Positions 29,000-37,938 of a DNA stretch of 64,000 nucleotides are shown piece after piece. Each line of letters begins with the position of its first letter. Position 1 is the stretch's first letter. Both the position numbers and the translations under genes were made by a program. The stretch is from positions 2,542,001 to 2,606,000 of the forward strand of contig NZ_CP141285.1 in assembly GCF_035319885.1 (NCBI RefSeq). Direction: 5' to 3'. Source of the DNA: Altererythrobacter sp. H2 (GTDB lineage Bacteria > Pseudomonadota > Alphaproteobacteria > Sphingomonadales > Sphingomonadaceae). A model generated the notes under the pieces. That model saw only the letters and a program-made list of their open reading frames with translations. It made no database searches and had not been told where the DNA came from.

Positions 29000-29043
29000 G
29001 TGTTACCCGCTCCCCCCGGACAGGCGGTTCCTGCCGGACAACC

Positions 29044-30429
29044 CTATTTGCCCGCCTGCGACAGGTCGCTGGTGAACCGCTCGGTCCAGCGGGTGACATT
29101 CTCGTCACGCACGCAGGCGTGCATCTTTTCCCAGCGTGCTTTGCGCTCGTCCAGCGGCATGTCGAGCGCCAGCCTGATCATGGAGGCAATGTCGTCAGGG
29201 CTGTAGGGGTTCACCAGCAGGGCATCGGTCAACTGCTGTGCCGCGCCGGCAAAGCGTGACAGGATCAGCACCCCGGGATCATCCGGATCCTGCGCGGCGA
29301 CATATTCCTTCGCCACCAGGTTCATCCCGTCGCGCAGCGGCGTGACCAGTCCGATCTTCGAGGCGCGGTAGCAGCCGAACAGCTCGGCCATGGTATGCCC
29401 CTGGTTGACATAGCGAACCGGCACCAGATCGATCCGGCTGCGTGCCCCGTTGATCTGCCCGGCTTTCTGTTCCAGTTCGGCGCGGATCTTCTGGTAGGAA
29501 CCGATGTCCTCCCGGCTGGGCGGTGCGATCTGGATGAAAACCAGATCGTCCACCCGTTCCGGATGCCGGTCGAAGAAGCGCGCAATGCCGTCCATCCGCT
29601 CAGGCAGGCCTTTGGAATAGTCCAGCCGGTCAACTCCGATCATTGCCGTGCGGTAACGCGTGCTGGACAGGACGCGCTGCGCCGTCTGGCGGGCCTCGCC
29701 AGAGTCGCCCTGGGCCATGAAATGCGCGTAATCGATGCCGATCGGATAGGCCCGGGCGATGACCGTGCGGCCGTCGATATCGATCCGCCCGGTGGCATCG
29801 TCCACCTGCGCGCCCAGTTCCTTGCGGCAGTAATGGAGGAAACTCTCCAGCCACTCGTCACACTGGAACCCGATCACGTCATAGGCGAGCAGGGTGCGCA
29901 CCAGCCGCTCGTGATAGGGCAAGGACACGAACAGGCGGGTGGGCGGCCAGGGAATGTGCAGGAAGAACCCGATCCGGTTCTTGACCCCGCGTCGCCGCAG
30001 GCCGTCACCCAGCGGGATCAGGTGATAATCGTGGACCCAGATCAGGTCATCAGGCTGAACCAGCGGGGTGAGGCTGTCAGCGAACAGCTCATTGACCCGC
30101 TCGTACCCCATGGCCGTGTCACGCTCGTACTCGGTCAGGTCGAGCCGGTAATGGAACAGCGGCCAGAGCGTCGAGTTGGCATAGCCGTTGTAGTATTCAT
30201 CAATATCCTGCCGGGCGAGGTCGATGGTGGCCATCGTCACCCCGTCGTAGTCGGCCACCTTCGGTTCAACCGAGGGTGTTTCCGCCTCCTGGCCTGACCA
30301 GCCGAACCAGACGCCGCCAGTTTTCTTCAGCGCCGCATTCAGCGCCCCTGCCAGCCCGCCCTGGGCACCGGCAACGCCGCGGGCTGTGGGCATGGCGACG
30401 CGATTGGATACGACGAAGAGACGGCTCAT
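29044..30429 (-). CDS. otsA: Alpha,alpha-trehalose-6-phosphate synthase
   Basis: A 461-residue GT20 glycosyltransferase that makes trehalose 6-phosphate from UDP-glucose and glucose 6-phosphate. Family features: GGLAGALNAALKKTGGVWFG near the N-terminus, DLIWVHDYHLIPLGDGLRRR, the IGFFLHIPWP segment, VDRLDYSKGLPERMDGIARF, and the nucleotide-sugar site LRDGMNLVAKEYVAAQ. Length fits bacterial OtsA. It is 7 bases downstream of the GH15 gene and part of the otsB-GH15-otsA operon, which supports osmotic or desiccation protection. Confidence 0.97.
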   Translation of the reverse strand: MSRLFVVSNRVAMPTARGVAGAQGGLAGALNAALKKTGGVWFGWSGQEAETPSVEPKVADYDGVTMATIDLARQDIDEYYNGYANSTLWPLFHYRLDLTEYERDTAMGYERVNELFADSLTPLVQPDDLIWVHDYHLIPLGDGLRRRGVKNRIGFFLHIPWPPTRLFVSLPYHERLVRTLLAYDVIGFQCDEWLESFLHYCRKELGAQVDDATGRIDIDGRTVIARAYPIGIDYAHFMAQGDSGEARQTAQRVLSSTRYRTAMIGVDRLDYSKGLPERMDGIARFFDRHPERVDDLVFIQIAPPSREDIGSYQKIRAELEQKAGQINGARSRIDLVPVRYVNQGHTMAELFGCYRASKIGLVTPLRDGMNLVAKEYVAAQDPDDPGVLILSRFAGAAQQLTDALLVNPYSPDDIASMIRLALDMPLDERKARWEKMHACVRDENVTRWTERFTSDLSQAGK

Positions 30430-30436
30430 GTTTTGG

Positions 30437-32263
30437 TCATCGAATTGTATTCCAGCTTTTTGACAACAGCCCGGCGCAGTTGATCACGCCAACCAACGAA
30501 TAGGTCTGGGGGAAGTTTCCCCACAGCTCGCCGGTTTCGAAGTCCATGTCTTCGGACAGCAGGCCGGAACGGGTGGTATGGCCAAGCATGGTTTCGAACA
30601 GTTCGCGCGCTTCATCGACGCGCTCGCTCCGTGCCAGCGCATCGATCAGCCAGAACGTGCAGATGTTGAAGGCGGTTTCGGGTGCGCCGAAGTCATCCTC
30701 CTGCGCGTATCGCAGCATGTGTTCGCCCCGGCGCAGGGCCTTCTCGACCGCCGCAAAGGTGGAAACAAACCGGGGATCGTCCGGTGCAAGATAGCGCAGC
30801 TCGACCATCTGCAGCAGGCTGGCATCCAGGTAATCACTTTCGAAGCTGGCCCCGTAATGCCCGCCATCTGGGTGATCGACCCAGGCTTCGGCCTCGATCT
30901 TTGCCCGAATGGCGTCTGCCCGCTCGGCCCAGAATGTGGCGCGGTCTGGCCGGCCCATCCGCTGCGCCGCGTTGGCCAGCCGGTCGCAGGCCGCCCAACT
31001 CATCACGGCAGAGTAGGTATGGACTTCCTGACGGGTGCGGAATTCCCACAGTCCGGCGTCGGGCTGGTCGTGCTTTGCCCAGGCCATCTCGCCGACTTGT
31101 TCCAGACTTTCAAAGTCGTGTTCGTCCGCCATGCGGAGCAGGCGCCGGTCGAAGAAGCCCTGTACCGTGGGCAGCACGATCTGGCCGTAGCAATCATATT
31201 GCACCTGCAGGTATGCCGCGTTGCCCACCCGGACCGGGCCCATCCCGCGATAGCCTGCCAGATCGGGGGCAAAGTCTTCATCCAGTTCGCCTTCGCCCAT
31301 CACGGAATAGAGGGGCTGGATGTCTCCCCCGTTGGCGTTGTCGACAATGTTACGGAGGTAAGCCAGATACTTCTCGAGCACGTCCAGCGCGCCAAGCCGG
31401 TTGAGGGCCTGCACGGTGTAATAGGAATCGCGGATCCAGCAGTACCGGTAATCCCAATTGCGCTGGCTGCCAGGTGCTTCGGGAATCGAGGTGGTCAATG
31501 CGGCCACGATCGCCCCTGTTTCCTCGTGCTGGCACAGCTTGAGGGTAATGGCGCAGCGGATCACCTCGTCCTGCCATTCAAGCGGAGTGGCGAGGCCGCG
31601 CACCCAGAGCTGCCAGTACTTGCGGGTCAGGTCCTCCATCTCGCGCAGCTCGGCACGGACGTTCCCGCTGAACGCCTCGTCCGGGCCCAGGAAGAAGTGC
31701 TGGTCGCTTTCCACCCGGTAGGCACGGCCTTCCAGAACGTAGCCGACCGGCGCGTCGGTCGACAGGCGCATGGCCTGATCGCCCACCAGATAGCGGATGT
31801 GATTGGTGCCATTGGTGGTCTGTGCCGCATTCGCCCCGTAATCGTGCCTGGGCCTGAGCGTGATGGTCATCCGGGGTGTACCGGCCACCGGGCGCACCAC
31901 GCGGACGAAGGCCACTGGCCGGTACATCCGGCCCGAACGTTCGAACCGGGGGCAGAAGTCGGTGATCTCGACCGCGCTCCCATCCTCCGCCTCCAGCCGG
32001 GTGACCAGGATCGGGGTGTTGCGGACATAGTGTTGGGTGGTTGAAACCTGGCCGACCAGCTCGAACCGCCAGACGCCCTCTGCCCGGTTCTCGCCATTCA
32101 GCAGCGAACAGAACACCGGATCGCCATCGACCCGCGGGATGCAGCCCCACACCAGCCCCGCCAACTCGTCGATCAGGCCGGACACCTGGCAATTGCCGAT
32201 CGGCCAGAGCTGGAGGGTGGGCTGCTCGGACGATGCTGAAGCCGGTACGGGGGAAGCGGGCAT
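30437..32263 (-). CDS. Glycoside hydrolase family 15 protein (glucoamylase/trehalase-like)
   Basis: A 608-residue cytosolic protein with no signal peptide. The N-terminal beta-sandwich (LQLWPIGNCQVSGLIDELAG) is followed by the (alpha/alpha)6 barrel with WDYRYCWIRDSYYTVQALNR, the conserved GYRGMGPVRVGNAAYLQVQY and a C-terminal part with INCAGLLSKSW. GH15 covers glucoamylases, glucodextranases and trehalases, and bacterial members of this long type include trehalases. Its position between otsB and otsA, with gaps of 2 and 7 bases, favours a role in trehalose turnover, but substrate specificity cannot be read from the motifs. Confidence 0.92.
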   Translation of the reverse strand: MPASPVPASASSEQPTLQLWPIGNCQVSGLIDELAGLVWGCIPRVDGDPVFCSLLNGENRAEGVWRFELVGQVSTTQHYVRNTPILVTRLEAEDGSAVEITDFCPRFERSGRMYRPVAFVRVVRPVAGTPRMTITLRPRHDYGANAAQTTNGTNHIRYLVGDQAMRLSTDAPVGYVLEGRAYRVESDQHFFLGPDEAFSGNVRAELREMEDLTRKYWQLWVRGLATPLEWQDEVIRCAITLKLCQHEETGAIVAALTTSIPEAPGSQRNWDYRYCWIRDSYYTVQALNRLGALDVLEKYLAYLRNIVDNANGGDIQPLYSVMGEGELDEDFAPDLAGYRGMGPVRVGNAAYLQVQYDCYGQIVLPTVQGFFDRRLLRMADEHDFESLEQVGEMAWAKHDQPDAGLWEFRTRQEVHTYSAVMSWAACDRLANAAQRMGRPDRATFWAERADAIRAKIEAEAWVDHPDGGHYGASFESDYLDASLLQMVELRYLAPDDPRFVSTFAAVEKALRRGEHMLRYAQEDDFGAPETAFNICTFWLIDALARSERVDEARELFETMLGHTTRSGLLSEDMDFETGELWGNFPQTYSLVGVINCAGLLSKSWNTIR

Positions 32264-32265
32264 TC

Positions 32266-33009
32266 TTACAACCTCAACCAGGAATGGACCGCTTGGGGGC
32301 CGGAGAGAAAAAACGCTGCGTGGTCACTGGACCGCTCCCCCACGGCAATTCCGAAGCCGCCAAGGCGGGTGCAGGCGGCAAAGCCGTCTTCGTCCGTCAC
32401 ATCGTCACCGATGAAGACCGGCATCGCGCCGTTGAAAGGCTCTTCGGCCATGAACAGTTCCACTGCCGTGCCCTTGTCTGCGCCCGGATGGACCAGTTCG
32501 ACCACCCTCTTGCCGGGTTTGGCGGTCAGGCCATGTCTCTCTGCCAGGCCAGTCATGAAGGAAAGGCAATCAGCCTCCCTGTGCGGCGCGGCGCGTGAGT
32601 GCAGCGCGGCGCCATGCGGCTTGTGCTCGAACCCGACGGCTTCGCGCAAGGCGAAAGCTTCTACTTCGGCAACAACTTGGGCCGGAATGGGTGCAGGGCC
32701 GGTGCCGCAGCCCTTGCCATCCGCGGTTCTGAGAGCCGCGCCGTGGGAGCCTGCCAGGGCAACGGCCAGCGCGCCGCAATGCCGTTCGATATCGTCAATG
32801 CCCCTGCCCGACACGAGAGCGAGGCGTCCATCCAATGTGGCTGCAAGCGCCACAAGGCGCCGCGCCAGCGAACCCGGCACAACGATGGCATCCGGCGATG
32901 GCGCGATCTCGACCAGGGTTCCGTCAAAATCGACGAAAAGGGCCAAGGGTCCTTGCGCCAGCAGCGCGGAGAGCGGCGGCGGCGCGGGTCTGGTCGGTTT
33001 GGCTGGCAT
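32266..33009 (-). CDS. otsB: Trehalose-6-phosphate phosphatase
   Basis: A 247-residue HAD-superfamily phosphatase. The nucleophile motif LALFVDFDGTLVEIAPSP (Asp27, Asp29), the threonine/serine loop LALVSGRGIDDIERH, HGAALRTADG and the metal-binding PVFIGDDVTDEDGF are all present. It dephosphorylates the product of OtsA to trehalose. It is the first gene of the otsB-GH15-otsA operon, ending two bases before the GH15 start. Length is normal for short bacterial OtsB. Confidence 0.96.
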   Translation of the reverse strand: MPAKPTRPAPPPLSALLAQGPLALFVDFDGTLVEIAPSPDAIVVPGSLARRLVALAATLDGRLALVSGRGIDDIERHCGALAVALAGSHGAALRTADGKGCGTGPAPIPAQVVAEVEAFALREAVGFEHKPHGAALHSRAAPHREADCLSFMTGLAERHGLTAKPGKRVVELVHPGADKGTAVELFMAEEPFNGAMPVFIGDDVTDEDGFAACTRLGGFGIAVGERSSDHAAFFLSGPQAVHSWLRL

Positions 33010-33098
33010 TGCCTGTCAACATAGGTCTGTGCGTGGTCAGGTCAACGCAAGGCCGCGCGGGGCTGCCCCTGCGATGACTTGCATTGAGGGGGTCAACG

Positions 33099-33473
33099 TT
33101 GTCTGATGGCAGGATGCAGCCCCATACCCGCGCCATAGTTGCCGCCGCCGCCCATGCCTTCGTCATCGGCAAGATAGTTTCCGGTGTGTTCGACCACGCG
33201 CGGCAACAGGATCTCCAGATCGCCGCCGAGGCCCGCGGCCAGCGCCTCCAGCTTCAGGACGGGGATCGCGGCGTGCGCTTCGGCGGCACCCTGCCCGAAC
33301 TCTACGACGCAGGAGACAAGGCCTTCGTTTCACTCGAAATTTCCGGAAACAGGGCCACCGGCTATGATCGGCAATCGTCCGGCCACTTCGTCGTCACCGT
33401 AACCGAGGAACAGGCGCAGCTCTACGATTACAGTGCGGAAGCGTGGTTCGCCTTCGATATCCGGGTGGTCTGA
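33099..33473 (+). CDS. Small protein of unknown function upstream of the ABC-F gene
   Basis: About 124 residues. The start is uncertain: a TTG at 33099 has a strong ribosome binding site (gaggggg, 6 bases away), while the first ATG at 33114 has none. The N-terminal half is helical and Ala-rich (AIVAAAAHAFVIGKIVSGVF). The C-terminal half has alternating hydrophobic residues and aromatics (FVSLEISGNRATGYDRQSSG; QLYDYSAEAWFAFDI). I recognise no family. It is divergent from the trehalose operon and lies 80 bases upstream of the ABC-F gene. Confidence 0.65.
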   Translation: MSDGRMQPHTRAIVAAAAHAFVIGKIVSGVFDHARQQDLQIAAEARGQRLQLQDGDRGVRFGGTLPELYDAGDKAFVSLEISGNRATGYDRQSSGHFVVTVTEEQAQLYDYSAEAWFAFDIRVV

Positions 33474-33553
33474 CCCCAAGCGCCACCGCCCTTGGCGAAT
33501 TTGCAGTCGGAATTTTGGTTGGGCAGGCCATGACTCGCTGTTAAGGGCCGCCC

Positions 33554-35425
33554 ATGCTCACCATTGACGGTCTCACCGTCCGGCTCGGCGGCCGGACCAT
33601 CCTCGAACGCGCCAGCGCCACCGTACCACATGGCGCGCGGGTGGGGCTGATCGGCCGCAATGGCGCCGGGAAGTCGACCCTCATGAAAGCCGTGATCGGC
33701 GAGATCGAGCCCGATGACGGCGAAATTTCCAAGCCCGCCAGGGCCCGGATCGGCTATATCGCGCAGCAGGCCCCGAGCGGGTCGATCACGCCTGAAGAGG
33801 TGGTGCTTGCTGCCGACGTCGAGCGCGCACGATTGCTGGCAGAAGCCGATACCTGCACCGATCCCGACCGGCTGGGCGAAGTGCATGAGCGACTGCTCGC
33901 CATCGACGCCTACAGCGCGCCGGCGCGGGCCGCGAAGATCCTCAGCGGGCTGGGCTTCGATGAAGAGATGCAGCGCCGCCCGATCGACAGCTTCTCCGGC
34001 GGCTGGAAGATGCGCGTGGCGCTGGGTGCGCTGCTGTTTTCCGAACCTGATATCCTGCTGCTGGACGAGCCTTCGAACCACCTCGACCTGGAAGCCACGC
34101 TGTGGCTGGAAAACTTCCTCAAGAGCTATCCGGCCACGCTGCTGGTAATCAGCCACGAACGCGATCTGCTCAACAAGGTGGTGGACCATATCCTCCACCT
34201 CCAGGGCGGCCAGCTCACGCTCTATCCGGGCGGCTATGATGCGTTCGAGAAGCAGCGGGCAGAGCGTGCCGCGCAACTGGCAGCGGCCAAGGCCTCGCAG
34301 GATGCACAGCGGGCCCGCTTGCAGGACTATGTCGCACGCAACAGCGCCCGCGCCTCCACCGCCAAGCAGGCCCAGTCGCGCGCCAAGATGCTCGCGAAAA
34401 TGCAGCCGATCGCGGCCCTGATGGAAGACCCCTCGCTCAGCTTCGATTTCCCCGATCCGGGCGAACTGCGCTCCCCCATGATCACGCTGGACAAGGCGGC
34501 GGTCGGCTATGGAGACGGGCCGCCCGTGCTCCAGCGCCTCAACCTGCGGATCGATGCCGACGACCGGATTGCATTGCTCGGCCGTAACGGCAACGGCAAG
34601 ACCACGCTGGCGCGCCTGCTGGCGGCGCAGCTCGCCCCGGCAGATGGCGGGATGAATGCGCCGGGCAAGCTGAAGGTCGGCTACTTCACCCAGTACCAGG
34701 TCGAGGAACTGGCAGGCGATGACACGCCGCTGGCGCTGATGGCGCGGGCGATGGATGGCAAGTCGACGGGCGCGATCCGCGGGCAGCTCGGCCGGTTCGG
34801 GTTTTCCGGCTCGCGCGCCGAAACAAAAGTGGAGAAGCTGTCGGGCGGGGAGCGGGCGCGGCTGGCGCTGGCGCTGATCACCCGCGATGCGCCCCATCTG
34901 CTCATCCTGGACGAGCCGACCAACCACCTTGATGTCGATGCACGCGAAGCGCTGATCCAGGCGCTCAATGGCTATTCGGGCGCAGTTATCCTGATCAGCC
35001 ATGACCGACATATGGTGGAGCTGACAGCCGACCGGCTGGTGCTGGTCGATGAGGGAACCGCGCGGGAATATGCTGGCAGCATTACCGACTACATCGACTT
35101 CGTGCTGGGCCGCAACCAGCCGAAAAAAGACCCGAAACCTGCCCAGCCCAGTGCGCCCAGAGCGGCCAACCCGTCAAAGGATCGGGCCCAGGCACGCTTC
35201 GTCCGCTCCGAACAGGCCAAGGCCGAAAAGGCCATGGCGAAGCTGGAGGCGGAGGTCGCCGCGCTCGATCAGGCATTGATCGATCATGGCAGCTCAGCCG
35301 CAGCAGGTGGCAAGTCGATGGAAGAGCTGGTTGCCGCACGCGAACGGGCGAGCGGAAAGCTGCAACTGGCCGAAGCCGAATGGCTGGCGCTGGGTGAGAA
35401 GCTGGACAAGCTCGATCACGCCTGA
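33554..35425 (+). CDS. ABC-F family ATPase (YheS/Uup type)
   Basis: A 623-residue soluble protein with two ABC cassettes and no membrane segments. Cassette 1 has GLIGRNGAGKSTLMKAVIGE (Walker A), SFSGGWKMRVALGALLF (signature) and LLLDEPSNHLDLEATLWLEN (Walker B). An inter-domain linker rich in Ala, Gln and Arg follows (about residues 230-300). Cassette 2 has ALLGRNGNGKTTLARLLAAQ, KLSGGERARLALALI and LLILDEPTNHLDVDAREALI. The C-terminus is a charged coiled-coil. ABC-F proteins act on the ribosome as translation factors; the EF-P-like E-site role or antibiotic protection cannot be told apart here. It is followed by a terminator. Confidence 0.96.
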   Translation: MLTIDGLTVRLGGRTILERASATVPHGARVGLIGRNGAGKSTLMKAVIGEIEPDDGEISKPARARIGYIAQQAPSGSITPEEVVLAADVERARLLAEADTCTDPDRLGEVHERLLAIDAYSAPARAAKILSGLGFDEEMQRRPIDSFSGGWKMRVALGALLFSEPDILLLDEPSNHLDLEATLWLENFLKSYPATLLVISHERDLLNKVVDHILHLQGGQLTLYPGGYDAFEKQRAERAAQLAAAKASQDAQRARLQDYVARNSARASTAKQAQSRAKMLAKMQPIAALMEDPSLSFDFPDPGELRSPMITLDKAAVGYGDGPPVLQRLNLRIDADDRIALLGRNGNGKTTLARLLAAQLAPADGGMNAPGKLKVGYFTQYQVEELAGDDTPLALMARAMDGKSTGAIRGQLGRFGFSGSRAETKVEKLSGGERARLALALITRDAPHLLILDEPTNHLDVDAREALIQALNGYSGAVILISHDRHMVELTADRLVLVDEGTAREYAGSITDYIDFVLGRNQPKKDPKPAQPSAPRAANPSKDRAQARFVRSEQAKAEKAMAKLEAEVAALDQALIDHGSSAAAGGKSMEELVAARERASGKLQLAEAEWLALGEKLDKLDHA

Positions 35426-35461
35426 GGCGCGCTGACGCGGGCAGGTGCCGACAAGAAAAAT

Positions 35462-35494
35462 GGCCTCCGCCCGAATTTCGGACGGAGGCCTTGA
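35462..35494 (+). terminator. Rho-independent terminator after the ABC-F gene
   Basis: The hairpin ggcctccgcccg, loop aattt, cggacggaggcc (one mismatch) spans 35462-35490 and is followed by a short ttgaagtt. It starts 37 bases after the ABC-F stop. The stem is strong while the T-tract is poor. Confidence 0.7.
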
Positions 35495-35692
35495 AGTTCG
35501 AAGAGAAGGAGCAAGCCCCTTCCCCCCACGGGTCGCCTCGGTGGCAGTCAGGGCTGCCGGATCCTGTTCAGGCGTACGGCGCGCGTTCGCCGCGAAAGGC
35601 GGCGATCTGCGGGCGGAACGCTGCATTCATGTCTCGCCCGGCAGTTACCCGGCACCCATGCAGGCGCATATCCCCATCTGTAGTGATGCGGC

Positions 35693-37522
35693 CTAGGAAG
35701 TGCGCAATTTCCGGATCGTCTGGGCGATGACCTGCGGATGGGTGAAGGCGAGCATCCTTCCGGCATCTGCCAATCGTGTGACCGATGCTGCCGGGAGCAC
35801 GTCCTGCCAGTAGCGTTCGACATCTTCCGCCCGGTGAAGGGTGTCCTGTTCGCCAATGATGATGTCCCATGGCCAGGTGATCTGCCGGATCGGGTCGTCG
35901 GCTCCCTTTGCCAGCGCAGCCTGTTCCGCGATGTAGCCGGTCACCCTGCCGGTCGAGAGGCTGCGGGTCGCTCTCCAGTAATCGCTCACGACTTCCGGAT
36001 TGGTAAGGGCTTTTTCGTCGGCAGGGCTGCCCTTGAGGGACTTCGCCAGCCAGTCAGCAAGCCTGTCAGAGGTCAGGCGAGAGGCCAGCAGCCGGGCCAC
36101 CGGGGCGATGATCTGCGGATTGCGAAAGAACATCTCCTTCGCAGCACCCAAAGGGCCCCACCGCGCCTTGGAAGACGGAGATCTGGGGTCCGGATTGATC
36201 AGCACAGCACCGCCCAGCGCCAGGGGATCGAGACGGGCAATGGCCAGCACCGCTTGCGCGGCCCCGCGGGCGACAGCAAGCGGTCTGGAGATACCCAGCT
36301 TTTCCCGCACGATCTGAAAATCCAGCGCAGCCGCTTCGAACTGGCTGTGGGGCGCGGGGTCGGTCAGTCCGAAGCCGGGCCGGTCGATTGCAATCACCCG
36401 GCACCCGATCGCTTTGAGCTCGCGCAGGATTGCCTTGGGCACCGGACGGCTCGTCATGCTGGAGTGGAAATAGAACACCGGCTGGCCGCAGGGGGGGCCA
36501 TGGTCGGAATAGGCAATTCTCGATCCGTCACCGCGATAGGCGAAGCGGAGCGGCTCGGAATGCAGGTCAGTCAATTCCTTGATATCCGCAGAAAACCGGG
36601 CCAGCAAACTGACCAGGACGTGCTGGCGCAACATGATCGACAGACCCAGCGCATTCCTGATTCCAAAAGTCTCGAAGACCGTGCTCATTTCCTTCTTTGC
36701 CACGGCAGGCGAAATGCGCAGGGCCCGTGCAGCCTGATCCCTCGTCAAACCGTCCGCAATCAGGCTGGACAAGGCGATCTGTCGTCCTGAAAGGCCCCAG
36801 ATGTCCATCAGCAGAGCCTCATGCGAGGCTGACTGCGGGGTCAGGCCGATCGAGATATCGGCGATCTTCCGGGCCAGTTCGGCCATGTTGCTGGATGCCG
36901 TGCGTTTGAGGGCGCCCGAAACAAGCGCCCGCGCCCTCTGATAGGAAATGCCGATCGTTGCGGCAGCAGCCTGGATGTCACCGAGTTTCATGGCCGCAAC
37001 CGCGATGCGGGTCTCCGCCAATGTCAGGCCGAGCGCAAGGCAGGCGTGTTCGAGCGACTGGCTTGAGCGGAAGTGCGGCAGAATGGCCAGCAAACTGCCG
37101 GGGCCCATCTTTTCCAGCCATTCCTTGGGAAAGGCCCAGCCGTCCAGCGCCTCAGGCCGCGCATAGGCGACAAGCGTGGCTCCCGCATCGGTGGCCATTT
37201 TCCGGAATACCACCCCATCGCGTTCCAGCGCCTTCTCCGAAGGGGCAAAATCGAGGCTGTCGATCAATCCGATCTCGGTGAACAGGGGGGTCCGCTCGAT
37301 CACGCGGCCGGTACTATCCAGCAGCGCAACCGCAAATGCTGTTGTGTTCAGGATTGCCCCTTCAACCAGTTGCACCTGGCCTGACTGCAAAATCAGCGCA
37401 GCTTCGAGCGCGGACGGATTGTCCTGAACGGTCGTCAGTGCCTGCTCGGGATTGTCAAAAAACCATTGAAGCAGATCATCCGACGAACTTGCCGGTGAGG
37501 GCTGCAATACTGGATCACTCAT
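35693..37522 (-). CDS. Two helix-turn-helix segments fused to an alpha/beta-hydrolase domain lacking its catalytic Ser and His
   Basis: A 609-residue cytosolic protein. Residues 1-150 are a PAS-like sensor region (FAVALLDSTGRVIERTPLFT). Residues about 164-205 (GLTLAETRIAVAAMKLGDIQ, then SYQRARALVSGAL) and about 242-290 (WGLSGRQIALSSLIADGLTR, then ISPAVAKKEMSTVF) look like two LuxR-type helix-turn-helix units. Residues about 328-609 form an alpha/beta hydrolase (VFYFHSSM; VIAIDRPGFGLTDP). The nucleophile elbow reads LAVARGAAQAVL with Arg419 where G-x-S-x-G should place Ser. The usual G-H near the end reads AGRMLAFTHP with Arg589 for His. So the domain is probably a ligand sensor, not an enzyme (inference). 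No operon partner is adjacent. Confidence 0.82.
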   Translation of the reverse strand: MSDPVLQPSPASSSDDLLQWFFDNPEQALTTVQDNPSALEAALILQSGQVQLVEGAILNTTAFAVALLDSTGRVIERTPLFTEIGLIDSLDFAPSEKALERDGVVFRKMATDAGATLVAYARPEALDGWAFPKEWLEKMGPGSLLAILPHFRSSQSLEHACLALGLTLAETRIAVAAMKLGDIQAAAATIGISYQRARALVSGALKRTASSNMAELARKIADISIGLTPQSASHEALLMDIWGLSGRQIALSSLIADGLTRDQAARALRISPAVAKKEMSTVFETFGIRNALGLSIMLRQHVLVSLLARFSADIKELTDLHSEPLRFAYRGDGSRIAYSDHGPPCGQPVFYFHSSMTSRPVPKAILRELKAIGCRVIAIDRPGFGLTDPAPHSQFEAAALDFQIVREKLGISRPLAVARGAAQAVLAIARLDPLALGGAVLINPDPRSPSSKARWGPLGAAKEMFFRNPQIIAPVARLLASRLTSDRLADWLAKSLKGSPADEKALTNPEVVSDYWRATRSLSTGRVTGYIAEQAALAKGADDPIRQITWPWDIIIGEQDTLHRAEDVERYWQDVLPAASVTRLADAGRMLAFTHPQVIAQTIRKLRTS

Positions 37523-37938
37523 TCACACATGCGCCCGAATTTCACTTTCGTCCCGTGACTGGTCTCCGAACGTCGGCAATCGTGGACCTTGCTCGCCATC
37601 AAGGCCGCTCGCCCCCAGGGTCCTTTTGCCGGTTTCCCCATGGCGCCGCGCGGCCGATGTCTTTGAAGAGGGCGCGAAGCGATTTGTCCAGCCTGCCATC
37701 CGGGTTCCGGCAAGAAGGGTGGGCAAGGGCGTCCAATCGCGGCCTCCCGGCCACACCCCGGTCTGTCTCGCCGGGGCGAGCGCATCGGGCGGCAAGTGTT
37801 TACAGCCCCGCCTGCGTTGTCGCAGAGCGTGGTACTGTTTTTTCCAGAGCCAACTCAGATCGGAGCGACAGACGCCGCCCGCGAAGTTAGCCGCAGAGGC
37901 TGTCAGGCAGTCCGCAGCCCGTCAGGGCGCACCGGATA
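37523..37938. other. Intergenic region before the catabolic operon end (no gene seen)
   Basis: These 416 bases lie between the stop of the aldolase gene and the start of the hydrolase-fused regulator, both on the minus strand. Short frames on both strands have low-complexity Arg/Pro/Gly composition typical of non-coding GC-rich DNA. I see no tRNA, clear terminator or strong promoter. The region nearest 37522 must carry the promoter of the regulator. Confidence 0.5.

Noticed and set aside
29017-29037. Small inverted repeat between bciA and otsA as a terminator
   Set aside because: The stem is imperfect and no T-tract follows on the minus strand, so bciA may well be read through from otsA.
35548-35870. 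Short frames after the ABC-F terminator overlapping the hydrolase-fused regulator
   Set aside because: They overlap the end of a clear gene in another frame and have Arg/Pro-rich composition.
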